A stretch of DNA of 64,000 nucleotides from Muraenolepis orangiensis (GCA_027704905.1 CM051015.1:17809727-17873726); one strand, 5' to 3'. Shown: positions 23,767 to 34,914, counted from the stretch's first letter. The notes: generated by a model not told the origin, from the sequence alone. A program made the numbers and translations.

Positions 23767-24764
23767 TGTATCATTTGATCCATCTGTGATCAATGTGAAA
23801 GGATTGGTCCTCATCTTCATGACCAGTTCCTTTCTAAAATGTGGGGCCACTGCTTAATTTATTATGCACATTGTTTTTGTGCGGGCACACTTGTAGTTCT
23901 GTGCAGTCGGGGAATCTTTGAAGCATTCTTTTAGCAATGGGCTGAAGTGATGTGCTACTGCAAATGGCACATTGTGTTGGACCATTGACACTGCCACCTT
24001 TACCTCAGCTCTCATTGTCTGCAACAGAAAGGGGGAAATCAAAGAGCAAATCATGTAAAAACATTCCATAAAACTGAAAAAGTGTTTTTGGATTGAATAA
24101 ATGCATGTATTGCCGACTCAAGGTCCCTAGAAAAACACAATTACATACAACAATAAACCTAAATAAAAACTGTCCAAATGAACATGTTAGACAAGGCATT
24201 TGTGACAGTTTGTCCATCCATCCATCCACGGGCATAATAAGGTGCAATCGTGGTTGTTGACTGTATTGCCTGTTCTTTGGCACGCTGCCCTTTGCTTTTT
24301 ATATGCCTGATGACATCTGCCTTTCCTTGATGGGCACAGCTGTTCTCATGTCTGCATATAGAGCACCAATAGTAGGAGGTGGTGGTGCCTAGAGTGATGA
24401 ATGGCCATTCTGCTGTCCACTCCCTTTTAAAAGTGCACCTGTAGGTGGCTGCTCCACTCTTAGCCCTCTGCTTTTCCCCTGTTTCTACTCTCATCTCCAG
24501 CGTCTCCTCTGCTGGCTCTTCGCTCTCATCCTCCGTGTCCTCTGGAGCCTCAATCTCTTCTACATCGTCATCCTCTGTGTCCTCTGCGGTCTCATTCTCT
24601 GTGCCCTCTGGACTCTGATTTTCCTCCGCTCTGTCATTCACTGAGAGATCCAAAGCCTCCTCCACTGTTTCCTCTGACCTGGCAAGTTTGGCAGGGGGTG
24701 GTTGACCCTCCACGGCCCAGAATGGCAGCAGATCCCTCTGCTGCTTCTTCTTCTTACCCGACAT
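23767..24764 (-). pseudogene. hAT BED-finger transposase fragment (right arm)
   Basis: Mirror copy of 5523-6520. Exon 1 is identical at protein level, and exon 2 keeps the C that the left copy lost (reads KDSPTAQNYKCARTK). The one-base insertion after MCIIN is shared with the other copies, so that lesion predates the duplications. Confidence 0.75.
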
Positions 24765-25563
24765 CTTTCAGACTTTCAAACTAACAGACCAACATCAGAC
24801 AGAAATCGAAGTATACAGTTAAGGAATGAATGATCCAGTCTCAAAAGATAGCTACATGTTACTGTTTGATTGATTGAATATTTTATGAGACAGAAATGCA
24901 AACAGCACAGGTACAGTACTGTCAATTCCCATAGCTCATAGTAAGTATCCATTAGCTCACACACGCACATACATGATGATTTAACTAACACTGCTATTAG
25001 TCATGGTTGTTTGTTGTTAAACCCACTGCAGCAACCTGCCACACTGCTCACCAGCAGCCTGTGGAACTTTAAGTCTCACCGTTGACTTAATCAAAAATAA
25101 AAATATTTGTAAAAATAATGTGTTTGTAAACATTTCAGTCATGTGCTGACAGACGTTTCACGTTTACTTTTCGATTTCTCCACCATAAGTGTTGTTCTCA
25201 TAGTTAGATTCAGGTTGTTCTTCATAGGATAGAGACGCAATGACCCGCCCTAAGCTGCCTCTGATTGGTTTGTATACGTGGTGCCATTCGTTGGGTTGGT
25301 TAGATTTAGCCTCGAGGGCTGATGATTGGTTATCACATATCTCGGTCAGCCAATCGGGGGCAGAATAGGGCGGGCTCACCCTGTCCCTGACTCGAACTAC
25401 GGCAAGCCTCAAGCAACAAGTTATGGAAATATATAATTAAATAAAAAAATATTATAAAGTAGTGAGAGGGGGAAAAAAGCGTGTGAAATGGCAAGTGTGG
25501 CGTGAGAAGAGGTTAAGTGCGTGACTCTCACTCTCAAAGGGTGAGACTTGGCAGCTCTGTAGG

Positions 25564-25668
25564 CACGCAGTAGGCACTCTTTGTTTTATTAAGACTTACG
25601 ATATGATTCTTTATTAAAGAATCATATCGTAAGTCTTAATAAAACAAAGTGAATGTGCCTACTGCGTG
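25564..25668. repeat. Near-perfect hairpin palindrome (right arm)
   Basis: Mirror of 4618-4722, with the 34-base core arms unchanged. Confidence 0.85.
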
Positions 25669-25756
25669 ACCGCTGCAGCCTGTGTCATACGAGATGAGAC
25701 ATTGGCTTAGTTGTTACAGCTAACATTATTTGGGTGACCGTGTATGATTGTATTTA

Positions 25757-26646
25757 CCGTATTGACCCGAATATAAGACGGGTTTTTTTTCCTAGAAAAA
25801 AATCTGAAAAAGAGGGGTCGTTTTATAATCGGGGTTTAGACTTTTCGATGTACCGTAATTGCACATGTAATTGCGCAACAACAGATCGCGCCAAACGAGT
25901 GTTCCGAGACACCGCGCGACACTTAAAGTACCGTATTGACCCGAATATAAGACGACCCCGATTATAAGACGACCCCTGTTTTTCAAGACTCATTTTATTT
26001 TACATGCCAACATCTGTCACTGTGCATAAGAAAGGCAACAAATCAGTGATCTACTGATCTACTGGAAACGAGAAGAGCCGAGTAACTGTCATGTTAACGC
26101 GCCTCGCAGATGGCCCCCGTACGTGGGGGATTATCGTAGTGCCCAGGTAAAGGGCTGGATGGAGACGGAGCATGTGGTGGACTGGCTCAAGGTGGTGTGG
26201 GGCAGACGGCGTGGGGGACTCAGAAAGAAGAGGAACATGTTGATTCTGGATGCTTTCCGTGGACTCTTCAAAACGCCAGTCAAAAAGCAAGTGAAAGAGT
26301 TTAATGGTGACCTAGTGATCATACCGGGCGGAATGACAAGCCAGCTGCAGGTGTTGGATGTGGTCGTTAACAAACCATTCAAGGTTCATCTGCGCAAGAG
26401 ATCCACAGAGTGGCTCCTGGCTGCTAATCACGCACTGACACCGTCTGGAAAAATCCAAAAGCCTGCAGTACGTTTGCTCTGTGAATGGATCTTGCAAGCA
26501 TGGCTAACGTTTCAAAATTATTTGAAACGTCAAAAACGAAAAATAATTGTCTTCAAATTTTTATTTTTATTTTTTTTCCAAAAATGAGTCTTGAAAAAGA
26601 GGGGTCGTCTTATAATCGGAGTCGTCTTATATTCGGGTCAATACGG
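25757..26646 (+). mobile_element. pogo/Tigger-type transposon, family 1, right-arm-only insertion
   Basis: Family-1 terminal repeats CCGTATTGACCC... and ...GGGTCAATACGG are flanked by TA (25755-25756, 26647-26648). The left arm (about 4530) and third arm (about 39602) have the empty site AAGTAAATAC. A second terminal repeat lies inside at 25931, so the 5' part carries a duplicated end. The element is shorter than the left-arm family-1 copy. Confidence 0.9.
26123..26587 (+). pseudogene. pogo/Tigger family-1 transposase, C-terminal part
   Basis: The frame includes MLILDAFRGL (second aspartate) and LQVLDVVVNKPFK (third aspartate), and ends in the element's A/T-rich end. The N-terminal DNA-binding domain and first aspartate are deleted, so it is non-functional. 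It is similar to the left-arm copy but was inserted elsewhere. Confidence 0.8.
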
Positions 26647-27018
26647 TACTTTGTATTTAATTAATGACTGACATGTGTCTTTTTGTAAATCGATTTCAAA
26701 GCAAACTGTTGTTGAACGTAAAATAATTTGTATAGATTTGTAAAAATGAACATTGTAACATATTGTACATATATCATATTGAACTATTAGCATATTGGCA
26801 AAAAAAACATGATTGAAAAAGGAACTGTAATCAAATATTTTATAACATTTTGTCATTCCAATCTTTCATCAAAGAACCTGGGTTTTGCTCATGTTCATTT
26901 ATCAAAGACGGGTATCTTGGCATGTATATGTAGAACAATAAATGGTCAGCTTTTTCTCTAATTGATCTTTGCGGATCCATGTGTAATCGTTGCACACCTG
27001 TTTGGAACAGCAATGCCA

Positions 27019-27020
27019 CG
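27019..27020. other. Deletion junction that removes U5 from the right arm
   Basis: The sequence ...GCAATGCCAC is joined directly to GTCCATATATGGAC..., which in the left arm are 1340 bases apart (2820 and 4161). The missing interval contains the U5 gene and its PSE. Confidence 0.85.
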
Positions 27021-27628
27021 TCCATATATGGACGTCAGGCCCTACGCGTTTATATTTGTTCATTTTCTTTTGACGACATCGACGATTGATTTCATTAACA
27101 ACACTCGGTCCTGCATGTGACCGTGACATAACTGAGTGACTGAGGAGATGCAACGCGGAGTGCTCCGGACCGGCCCACCACAATTGATCAAACTGCGCGA
27201 TGAGCGTTGGGGTGGGGGGGGGGGTGCTGAGCGATCAGCGATCAGCGATCAGCGACGAACGTTGACGGGGGGTCCTGCAATGGGCCGATCTACCTGTTTT
27301 ATGGGCCGGACCGATCAGACAAGACAAACAAATTGTGTCGGCCCGCGGTTCGGACATTATAGCCTATATGTGCGACTGTCGGTCCGATATTGTAAAATAA
27401 AAATAATAATAAAAAAATCTCTAAATAATATTTTTAAAATAATCTTCCAGGTCAAATATTATTGTTGGCGGACCGCGAATGACCCGCGGGCCGCCTGTTG
27501 CCGACCCATGCCGTGGGCTATTCAATAGAAATATAATTTCTCATGATTTATTGGTGATACCGAGTTTATGGTTTAAAACTAAAATAGATTATATGTTGTA
27601 GATAATATTATTTACTTTCACATGTTTA

Positions 27629-27780
27629 GGGGGTGCACCGTTCCTGGAGGTACTGCAATACCAGGTCGATGCGTGGAGTGGACGGAGCAAGCCCCTATTC
27701 CATCTCCCAGTTCCAAAAATCAATTTAATATATGGTCCCCGGGTAGGGGACGTATCAGATATTAAACTGATAAGAACAGA
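27629..27780 (-). pseudogene. RNU2: U2 snRNA gene, 3' part, interrupted by Keno B and DNAAF10
   Basis: U2 nucleotides 39 to the end on the minus strand, starting with the target copy 27767-27780. Its matching first 52 nucleotides are at 34823-34874, more than 7 kb away, on the other side of the Keno and DNAAF10 insertions. Confidence 0.95.
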
Positions 27781-28138
27781 TTTTTTTTTTTTTTTTGGAA
27801 AAAAGTTTTATTGTCACACATTCATATACAATTTACAAAGAACTTTTCAAATCAACAAGTCAAAAGTTTAAAAGCAGACATTTAAATTTCAGACACTTTT
27901 AATACATAAGTAGATAAATAAATAAATAAATAAATACATTGTTTCTGCTTTATTAAAACCTTTAAACATTAAAGACGGTCGTGCAGGAGCGGGGCGAGGC
28001 CTTATCAAAAAAGATCCCCATCCCGCTCTCTCCAACAGCATTTTCTCTCGGGACAAGCCGTTGCTCAGAGGAGACCCTCGCTCCTTTGCTCCTTCCCACC
28101 GACCACCCGGAGAGCCAGGCCGCCGCTGCCTCAACCTT

Positions 28139-31100
28139 TCAGTTGTGTGGCTCCGGCTCCCACGTCCGAATGGGCACAGAGGCGAGGCTTCTTTGTGGCT
28201 GTGTCCTAGGCCTGCCGCCTGCAGCAACCACCACTTTCAAAGTTGCTGCGGCCATACGGATCACAGCCACGGGGGGAATCAGCATGCGCTTTCTCACCAG
28301 CAGGTTTCTGGAGGTCCATATGGCGTCTTTTATGGCGGACAGGGTGAGCCACTGCTTCTGGAAGAGCGCTGGTGGTACTTTTTTTGGGCTCACCCCGTAC
28401 AGCACTAGCTGTGCTGTTAGGACCTCCCCTGCTGGCAAGTACGGGAATTGCAGGGAGCCGGCCATTGCCCACTGGTCTCCAGCAGCGGTGCACTCCCAGA
28501 GCACATGCCTCACCGTCTCGTGGGCGCCACAGCCTTGGCGGGGGCATGTTGGGTTCGCTCCCATGCCCCGGGAGTGCATAACGGACCTGACCGGGAGGAT
28601 CTCATGAGCCGTCATCCATGACAGGTCCCGGAGTCTGTTGGGGAGAGCGGGATGGTTCACGTTGCGCCAAACCGTCGTTGGCTCGCCGATTGCGAGCCCG
28701 CGCACTGGACTCACTGGTTCCCGTTCCTGCACGACAGAGATTAAAAGCTTGTGATTCGTCAAAACATCTAAAACCTCGTCCTCGAGGTTAAAATGTTTTA
28801 AAAACTTCTTTATAAAAACATATGATGGTGACAATTTAAAGGAAACTGGTTTTCTCAAATCTATATTAAAAAAGGAAATCTCCTTAGGTAGGACCCCATC
28901 CAGAACTGTGCCATCGCTGTTGTTTTGTGGTTTCCGGATGGGGCCGTCGCTTGTTTAAAATGCAGTGCCGTGTAGGCGCTGCCTAAAAACAGGTGGAGGT
29001 CCGGGACTCCTTTACCCCCTTTTTCTTTTCTTTTTTTCATTGTGTCCCTTTTCAGTCTCTCCCATTTGGACCCCCACAAGAAATAAAACAGTGCTCGTTC
29101 GAGTTCTAAAAGCACTCTCCGCGGAGGCATAAAAACAGAGCAAATCAATAAAAACAAAGGTAAAATCACCGCCTTGATGATTAAAACCTTCCCTTCCATC
29201 GTCAGTCCTCTAAGTCCCCAGTAGCCCAGTCTCTGCCTAACTTTCCCTAACACGTCTGGCCAATTTTTTGTCCCCTCCCCCTCCCTGTCAAATTTGACCC
29301 CGAGTATTTTGATGTCTGTCGTGTTGATCGTCAGGGGGAGTCCTGTCTTGTCGGTCTCGGCCCACGGTCCATAAAAAAGGGCTTGGGTCTTCCCTCGGTT
29401 GAGTTTGGACCCAGAGGCCAGTCCGTAGTCGTCGGTCAGGTTCAGTGCTCTGTCGAGGGATGAAAGGTCAGTGCATAAAATGTTAATGTCGTCCATGTAT
29501 AAAAAGCACTTGGCGTGTTCCCCCCCGCTACCTGGTATGCCCACCCCCGTGATCCATTTGTCCCTTCTCAATACCTGGGCGAGTGGTTCTATGCATGTCA
29601 CGTAGAGGAGAGCAGATAACGGACACCCCTGACGGACACCGCAGTGTAAATCGACTGCTTTTGTCAGTTGCCCGTTAACCATGAATTTGCTGCTGATGTC
29701 CCGATACAGCAATCCCACCCACTCTACGTACCTCTCTGGGAATCCCATTTTTTGCAGTACCCGAAATAGGTACTGGTGCGAGACCCGATCGAAAGCCTTC
29801 TCGAAGTCTAAATTGAGGACTATTAGCCTGATGTTTCTGTCTCTCGCGTAACAGATGGTGTCTCGGATCAGTACGAGGCTGTCCGTGATCTTTCTCCCCG
29901 GTATGCCGCAGGTTTGATCCGGGTGGATCACGTCCCCTAAAACCACTGACATCCTATTTGCTAAAACCTTACTAAATAATTTACAGTCAAAGTTTAAAAG
30001 GGTGATGGGTCTCCAGTTTTTTAAGTCTGTCTTGTCGTCTTTTTTGTGTAACAGTTTTACTATCCCTATCCTAAATGTGTCGGGTAGTCGGCCTAGTCCT
30101 CGGAACTCCGTAAAAATAGTCAGTAGGTCGGGTGCTAAAATATCCCAAAATGTGGAGTAAAACTCACACGGGAGCCCATCCTCCCCCGCGGACTTCCCCC
30201 TTTTAAAACCACACAAGCATTTGTTCAGTTCTAAAAGGGTAAAATCACGGGTTAAAAAGGGGGCACTGTCAATTTTTTTGTCTATTTTTTCTAAAATCTT
30301 TTAATCGATTGTTCTAAAACCATTTTTTCACTATATAAATCCCCATAAAACCCTTCAATCACTTCTTTTGTTTCTTCTACTGTTTTGGTCATTTCCCCAT
30401 TGTGTTTTTTTAAATTAAGAATCCCCTCCCCCCTGTTAATAACTTTCTTAAAAAAATATCGTGTGCACTTTTCCCCTTCTTCTATTTCTCTTTCTTTACT
30501 CCTTACTATGATTCCTTTGGCTCTTATTTCAGATAAAATCAGCATCTCTTCTTTTACTTTTTTTATCTCTGGATTAAAATCCAGCCCTTGTTGTGTTAAA
30601 ATAAAATACCGCTGTAGTCTTTTTTGCAGCCCCAACATGCGTCTATTTTGTTTCTTCTTTTTTTCTTTTCCTGCTTTTTTAAAGAAAGTCTGCGTCCTTC
30701 CCTTCACCATCTCCCACCACTGTGCTCGTGTTTTGTATAGGTCTTGGAGGGTCTGCCATTGACTGAATCGCTCCCTGAACCGGCTTACCAGTTCTTCGTC
30801 CTCTAAAAGGGAGCAATTCAGTTTCCACAGACCTCTACCACTGGTCACACCTGAGGAGAGTGAAAGGGTGCAGGAGAGCATAGCGTGATCCGAAAAGAAA
30901 ACAGGGGTTAATGTAGCATCGGTTGGCGGGCAGTCTCTGGTAAAAAAATAGTCGATGCGAGAGGCTCTAGTGCCATCACCACTGAACCAGGTGTAGCCCT
31001 CCTCTCTTGGATGCAGGGTTTTAAAACAGTCTCGTAGTTTAAAATCCCTAACTAAACCCTGCAATAAAACCGACGTCTTGTCTACTCTAAAATCCTCCCC

Positions 31101-31613
31101 TGCGCCTCGTCTATCGCCTCTATTTAAAATACAATTAAAATCCCCCCCTAAAACTAATGGCGTTCGCCCTAGCATGTGGGGCTGCAGGCTTTCTAAAAGC
31201 TCATGGCGGTCGTGTTTGTCATTAAAACCATAAATGTTTAAAAGTTTAAAATCCTTCCCCATAAAAGACAAATGTGCTAAAAGCGCCCGCCCGTCGCTCA
31301 CCACCGTGCTGCCCTTCACCAGAACGGAGGGGTTTTTGATTAAAATGGCCACACCATCGTTTTTATTTTCATTTGAGCCACTCCATATCGATTGGTGTGG
31401 CCATTTTTCCTCCCATTTTTTGTAGCTGGTTAAAAAGGGCAAGGAACATTCTTGGATTAAAAACACATCTGCATTACACGTTTGGAGGAAAGATAAAATC
31501 ATGTGCACTCTAACTCTTGATTTTACACTTCTCACATTGAGAGTCGAGAAGGTGAGAGCCATGAGTATGATATTAAAAGGGGGTAGCATTAAAAGACCAT
31601 TAAAATAAAACAT
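28139..31613 (-). pseudogene. Keno ORF2: endonuclease plus reverse transcriptase, two frameshifts
   Basis: The N-terminal part (31613 to 30306) is an apurinic-type endonuclease. It has NVRSVK and LIQEC near the start, LGGDFN in the middle, and RIDYFF and FSDHAMLSC near the end; this domain nicks U2. The reverse transcriptase follows (30216 to 28861) with YMDDINIL. The C-terminal domain (28858 to 28139) has a cysteine-histidine segment (CPRQGCGAHETVRHVLWEC). One G is missing near 30303 and one T from a T7 run near 28868 compared with copy A, each breaking the frame. Translation probably started at the ATG 27 to 50 bases into the frame, before TFSTLNVRSVK. Confidence 0.9.
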
Positions 31614-31621
31614 TTCGGTGG

Positions 31622-32891
31622 TCAGTCAATACTTTGTGAACGACGCCCTTTCTTAACCCAACGTGGGAGAAGGTTTTGTGCTTCGTTCCCCTCCGAGACA
31701 ATGTGCTCGTCAGGCACAAGGTCTTTCGGGGTCGACTGTAATGTTGTAGTTAAAAAGGGGAAAGTGTTTGGTGAGTCGTCGGGGAAGATTCTGGACAGCT
31801 CCTCCGCAGAGGAACTGGATCCAGGTCTTCCCCTTTTCTCGAGGACTCCTAGGGAGCCCATGGACGACTCAGACACTCTTCTCTTGCCGGTCTGCACTCC
31901 GGGGAGGGAGACGTCACTAGACTCCGCCTCCGAGTCACTTACTATCTCCATATCCCCGTTTTTCAGTGACTCGGGGCGTCGCTCAGCTCCGCCTTCTGCC
32001 TGTGTAGCCCCACCTTCTCTCTCCTCACCGATTGGTGGTGGGGCTGCTTTGGGCCCCTCCCCCTCTCCCGCCTCTATTTCTTGTCCTCCAATCATAGAAG
32101 GGTTGGGATTTGGCGGGAGATTTGAATTTTCCACACCGGCTTCAATCAACACATTTGTATTTCCAACTGCCACCTTCTTGAGTTTGTTGGCAAACGATTT
32201 GGGGCAGTCTCTGAAGAGATGATTTAATTCTCCACAGAGGTTGCACCTTCTGCCATTGGTACATTCTTCAAAAGAGTGTCCAATTTCTCTACATTTCCCG
32301 CATACAACCTTCTCACACGCTTCTACCAGGTGCCCATGCTCGCCGCACTTGCGGCAGAGCTTGGGCTGCCCCTGGTAGTGAATGTAGCCTCTGTTTTCTC
32401 CAAGCACTACCATAGAGGGGATGTTTCAGGCCCTGGAATCCACTCGGGTCCCGCCATTGTTGAATGGGGACCCTCCACGCGCAATTCCAGATGCCGTCCT
32501 CATCTCTAACCTTGGTAGCCTGGGCCCTTACAGTGCAGTATCTAGCCAGCCATATACATATATCGTCAGCATTCACCGTTTCATTAAACATCCGGACAAT
32601 GACCGTTTTAAAGGCATTGTCGTTCAGTCGTTCCACATCAAATGCTGAAAACTGGTCCTTCACATTTTCAAAGCGTGTCCAGAAATCGGAGAAGGTTGTC
32701 GCGGCACGGAAGCTGACATCAAAGCCCTTGTTAAAGGGCAAAGACAAAATGCAGTTCAAATCATCGGGGGAGAAGCGAAGGACGCCTTGAATCAGCTTCC
32801 GTGAAAAATCAAGCCGGGAGATCTGTCTGGGTTCTTTAAATTTAAAACGCACGCTGTGGTGCCTCTTCATGCCTGCGTGGGCGAACGACAT
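31622..32891 (-). pseudogene. Keno ORF1: RNA-binding protein with three CCHC knuckles, one frameshift
   Basis: The protein coats the LINE RNA. The first part starts MSFAHAGMKRHHSVRFKFK and runs to about 32420. The second, in another frame, has three consecutive CCHC zinc knuckles: CRKCGEHGHLVEAC, CGKCREIGHSFEEC and CNLCGELNHLFRDC. A long proline/glutamate-rich C-terminal tail follows. Tx1-clade ORF1 proteins have this arrangement. The frame change occurs between GFQGLKHP and MVVLGEN, and joining the parts gives about 420 residues. ORF2 begins 9 bases after the ORF1 end. Confidence 0.85.
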
Positions 32892-33071
32892 CGTAGAGGC
32901 ACCACCGCGCTAAAAACCCAATAAAACGTAAGAACAACAACCACAAATAAATACTAAAAACACCACACGTAAAAAAAGGCAAAACGACGCAACAATAAAA
33001 CAGGAAAAACACGTAAAAACCACAACAAGAACAAGTAAAAAAGCCACTCACCTCACCACTCCACACCACAC
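32892..33071 (-). other. Keno 5' untranslated region
   Basis: About 180 bases from the element start to the ORF1 ATG. It is rich in GTGGT and TTTTACGTG words. No gene. Confidence 0.7.
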
Positions 33072-33085
33072 CTGATAAGAACAGA
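33072..33085 (-). repeat. 14-bp target-site duplication between Keno and DNAAF10
   Basis: CTGATAAGAACAGA (U2 nt 52-39 on the plus strand) lies between the 5' end of Keno and the poly(A) tail of the DNAAF10 retrocopy. Together with 27767-27780 and 34823-34836 it makes three copies of the target around two inserts. Confidence 0.95.
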
Positions 33086-34822
33086 TTTTTTTTTTTTTTT
33101 TGCCTCTTTGTAAAAAGGGATTTAATGGCACTAACAAAGTGGCCAAAATACATTTAAATATCAAAGGATAAGAGGAATAACGTTGGTACACAGTGGACCA
33201 GCAGAGCTCCACATATTGAAACAACTCAAACCAAAGAGGATCTGCTTTCTCACTGTTCTTTCGTCCACAAAGTAACCAGAACCAGAAAGAGATGAATATG
33301 GGGACAGCGAAGCAGACGGTCGTTCAGGAGACCAGTCGCTACACGGTTCAAAAGGACTCGGACGTGTGAACAGAACGGATCTTAACTGCTCCGGGGCTCC
33401 AAGCACTGGAGAAGTCAGTGAACTTGTTTCTGAAAGTAAGCCAGATAATGTCACACTGCCAGCCGGACGCCGGCCGCCTCACGCCAGAGTCTTTTCAGAC
33501 CTCCGAGATCGGACGCATAAATAAATAAAGTTTGATTTGAAGACGAACCGGTCATTCCGACCGCTCACCGGACAGGAAGGACGACGTCATCATCACCACA
33601 GTGTGACGTCATCAGAGCGTCACAGTTAAAGTGGTGTCAGTCACTCTTCTCTGATTGGTCGAGGATTCAAATAGTTCTTTTTTAATTTTTTTTATGTTAC
33701 ACGCGGTTGAGTTTGGTCACGATGAGCACGCGCACCGATTGGTCGAAGGCCGAGCACACGCACAGCCCCTTCTTGTCGGGGCTCCAGTCCAGGCTGGCGA
33801 TGGGCTGGGTGGACAGAGTGACGTTCTGCAGCAGGTTGACCGTGCCGGCCACGCCCATGGACACGCCCTCGGAGTCCTCCTTGCTCCTCTGGGCCGGGTA
33901 GTCGTACTTCCAGAGGTGCAGGTTCCCGGCCCCTCCGGTGGTCATGAACACGTCTCTGTTCTGAGGCAGATGTCTGACCTGCCAGATGGTGGACTTCTGG
34001 CCCTTCTCAGAGACGGAGGTGAACCCTTTGGTGGGGTGCTGCGTCCTCATGTCGAACACGTGGAATGTGCCCTCCAGGGAGGTGGCCACCAGCTTGTTCA
34101 TGTTGATGTCCTTCCTGTCAAACTCCACGCAGCACACCCCGTTCTTGATGTTGGTCTCCCAGCGGACGGACATGTTGCGCAGGTCAAACAGCTTGATGTC
34201 CCCGTTGTCGTAGCCGGCGCACACGCAGCGGTCCTGCGCGTTGAAGGCGTGGCCGAAGGCGACAGTCCAGCAGTCTCTCTTGGCCTCGCCCTCCCCCGGC
34301 TCCATGTTGGCCACGGGGGCGTCCTTCTGACGGGGGTCCCACACCTTCACCGTCCCGTCTCGGCTCCCGGTGGCGATCTCAGGGGCCCCGTCCCCGACGC
34401 CCAGACCCCCCACCCCGTCCAGGCTGTTGATGATCTCCTTGTGGGCCTTCACCGAGTACAGAGGGGCCTCCCCCGCCTCCAGGTCCCATATGTTTAGATT
34501 CCCGCCGAAGTCGCCGGTGGCTATGTGTCTCTGTTGAAGAGACGTAGCTCCAAACGTCCCACACTTTAAAGGCTTGGCATTCTCTATCTCTTTGACCAGC
34601 CGGAGCTCCCCTCGAGCCACCTCGTAGATCTGCATCACCCCCGTGCCGCGCGCCAGGTTGCCCAAGCACACGAACTTCGCGCTGCACGGAATCCATTTGC
34701 TGTCGAATATAGTGTAGTTGAGGCTCTTCTGGATGTGGGAGATGATCTGGGGCTTCTCGAAGGGCGTGGACATCTTGAAATGTCCGACTTTAAAAACAAA
34801 CGACGACGATGGAGTCAGTCAG
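33086..34822 (-). mobile_element. dnaaf10: DNAAF10 processed retrocopy 1 inserted in U2
   Basis: On the minus strand it consists of a 49-base 5' UTR, an uninterrupted coding frame, about 600 bases of 3' UTR, an ATTAAA signal (33121-33126) about 20 bases before the end, and an A16 tail (33086-33101). It is flanked by the same 14-bp U2 target duplication as Keno. No intron is present, although the parent gene in vertebrates is multi-exonic. This is a cDNA copied from mature mRNA. Confidence 0.93.
33697..34773 (-). CDS. dnaaf10: DNAAF10 (WDR92) WD-repeat protein, intronless copy 1
   Basis: The 358-residue frame starts MSTPFEKPQIISHIQK and ends IVTKLNRV. Its length and sequence match dynein axonemal assembly factor 10, a seven-bladed WD40 protein that works with R2TP/prefoldin-like chaperones to preassemble axonemal dynein arms in the cytoplasm. 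WD repeats are visible (GNLNIWDLEAG, GTVKVWDPRQKD, GDIKLFDLRNM, GTFHVFDMRTQ, GNLHLWKYDYP, then SLDWSPDKKGLCVCSAFDQSVRV). No stop or frameshift is present. Upstream on the same strand, 50 bases from the ATG, is the first 52 nt of U2 with its promoter, which might drive expression; that is inference. Antisense frames across this gene are shadows. Confidence 0.93.
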   Translation of the reverse strand: MSTPFEKPQIISHIQKSLNYTIFDSKWIPCSAKFVCLGNLARGTGVMQIYEVARGELRLVKEIENAKPLKCGTFGATSLQQRHIATGDFGGNLNIWDLEAGEAPLYSVKAHKEIINSLDGVGGLGVGDGAPEIATGSRDGTVKVWDPRQKDAPVANMEPGEGEAKRDCWTVAFGHAFNAQDRCVCAGYDNGDIKLFDLRNMSVRWETNIKNGVCCVEFDRKDINMNKLVATSLEGTFHVFDMRTQHPTKGFTSVSEKGQKSTIWQVRHLPQNRDVFMTTGGAGNLHLWKYDYPAQRSKEDSEGVSMGVAGTVNLLQNVTLSTQPIASLDWSPDKKGLCVCSAFDQSVRVLIVTKLNRV

Positions 34823-34874
34823 CTGATAAGAACAGATACTACACTTGATCTTAGCCAAAAGGCCGAGAAGCGAT
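34823..34874 (-). pseudogene. RNU2: U2 snRNA gene, first 52 nt, cut by DNAAF10 retrocopy 1
   Basis: On the minus strand it reads ATCGCTTCTCGGCCTTTTGG through GTGTAGTA and TCTGTTCTTATCAG, then changes to the retrocopy 5' UTR. The branch-site recognition sequence is kept, but the Sm site and 3' stem-loops are lost. Confidence 0.95.
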
Positions 34875-34914
34875 ACCTACATTGGGTTTGTGCTAAGGAC
34901 CCGATTGCCAGGGA

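Larger units (their letters stand above)
27781..33071 (-). mobile_element. Keno-like U2-specific LINE, copy B, full length (5.29 kb)
   Basis: On the minus strand it begins GGTGTGGTGTGGAGTGG, carries ORF1 and ORF2, and ends in A16. It is flanked by the 14-bp U2 duplication CTGATAAGAACAGA (27767-27780 and 33072-33085 on the plus strand). Full length with a 5' UTR, but it has at least three frameshifts: one in ORF1 near 32420 and two in ORF2 near 30303 and 28868. It is therefore probably inactive now. Confidence 0.92.

Noticed and set aside
28139..30216. 28-30 kb frames as a separate gene from the 30.3-31.6 kb frame
   Set aside because: They are consecutive parts of one LINE ORF2 separated by single-base frameshifts, as shown by the open copy at 1-2031.
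33655..34497. 280-aa open frame on the plus strand, repeated at 46540 and 50675
   Set aside because: It is the antisense of the DNAAF10 coding region; its His/Val/Gly-rich composition reflects the GC-rich complementary codons.
33697..34773. First impression of the WD-repeat gene as the mRNA-export factor RAE1
   Set aside because: The sequence (FEKPQIISHIQK start, WDPRQKD, LDWSPDKKGLCVCS) fits DNAAF10/WDR92 in length and order and does not fit RAE1.
34823..34836. CTGATAAGAACAGA repeats as independent regulatory sites
   Set aside because: They are U2 nt 39-52 and are explained as target-site duplications.
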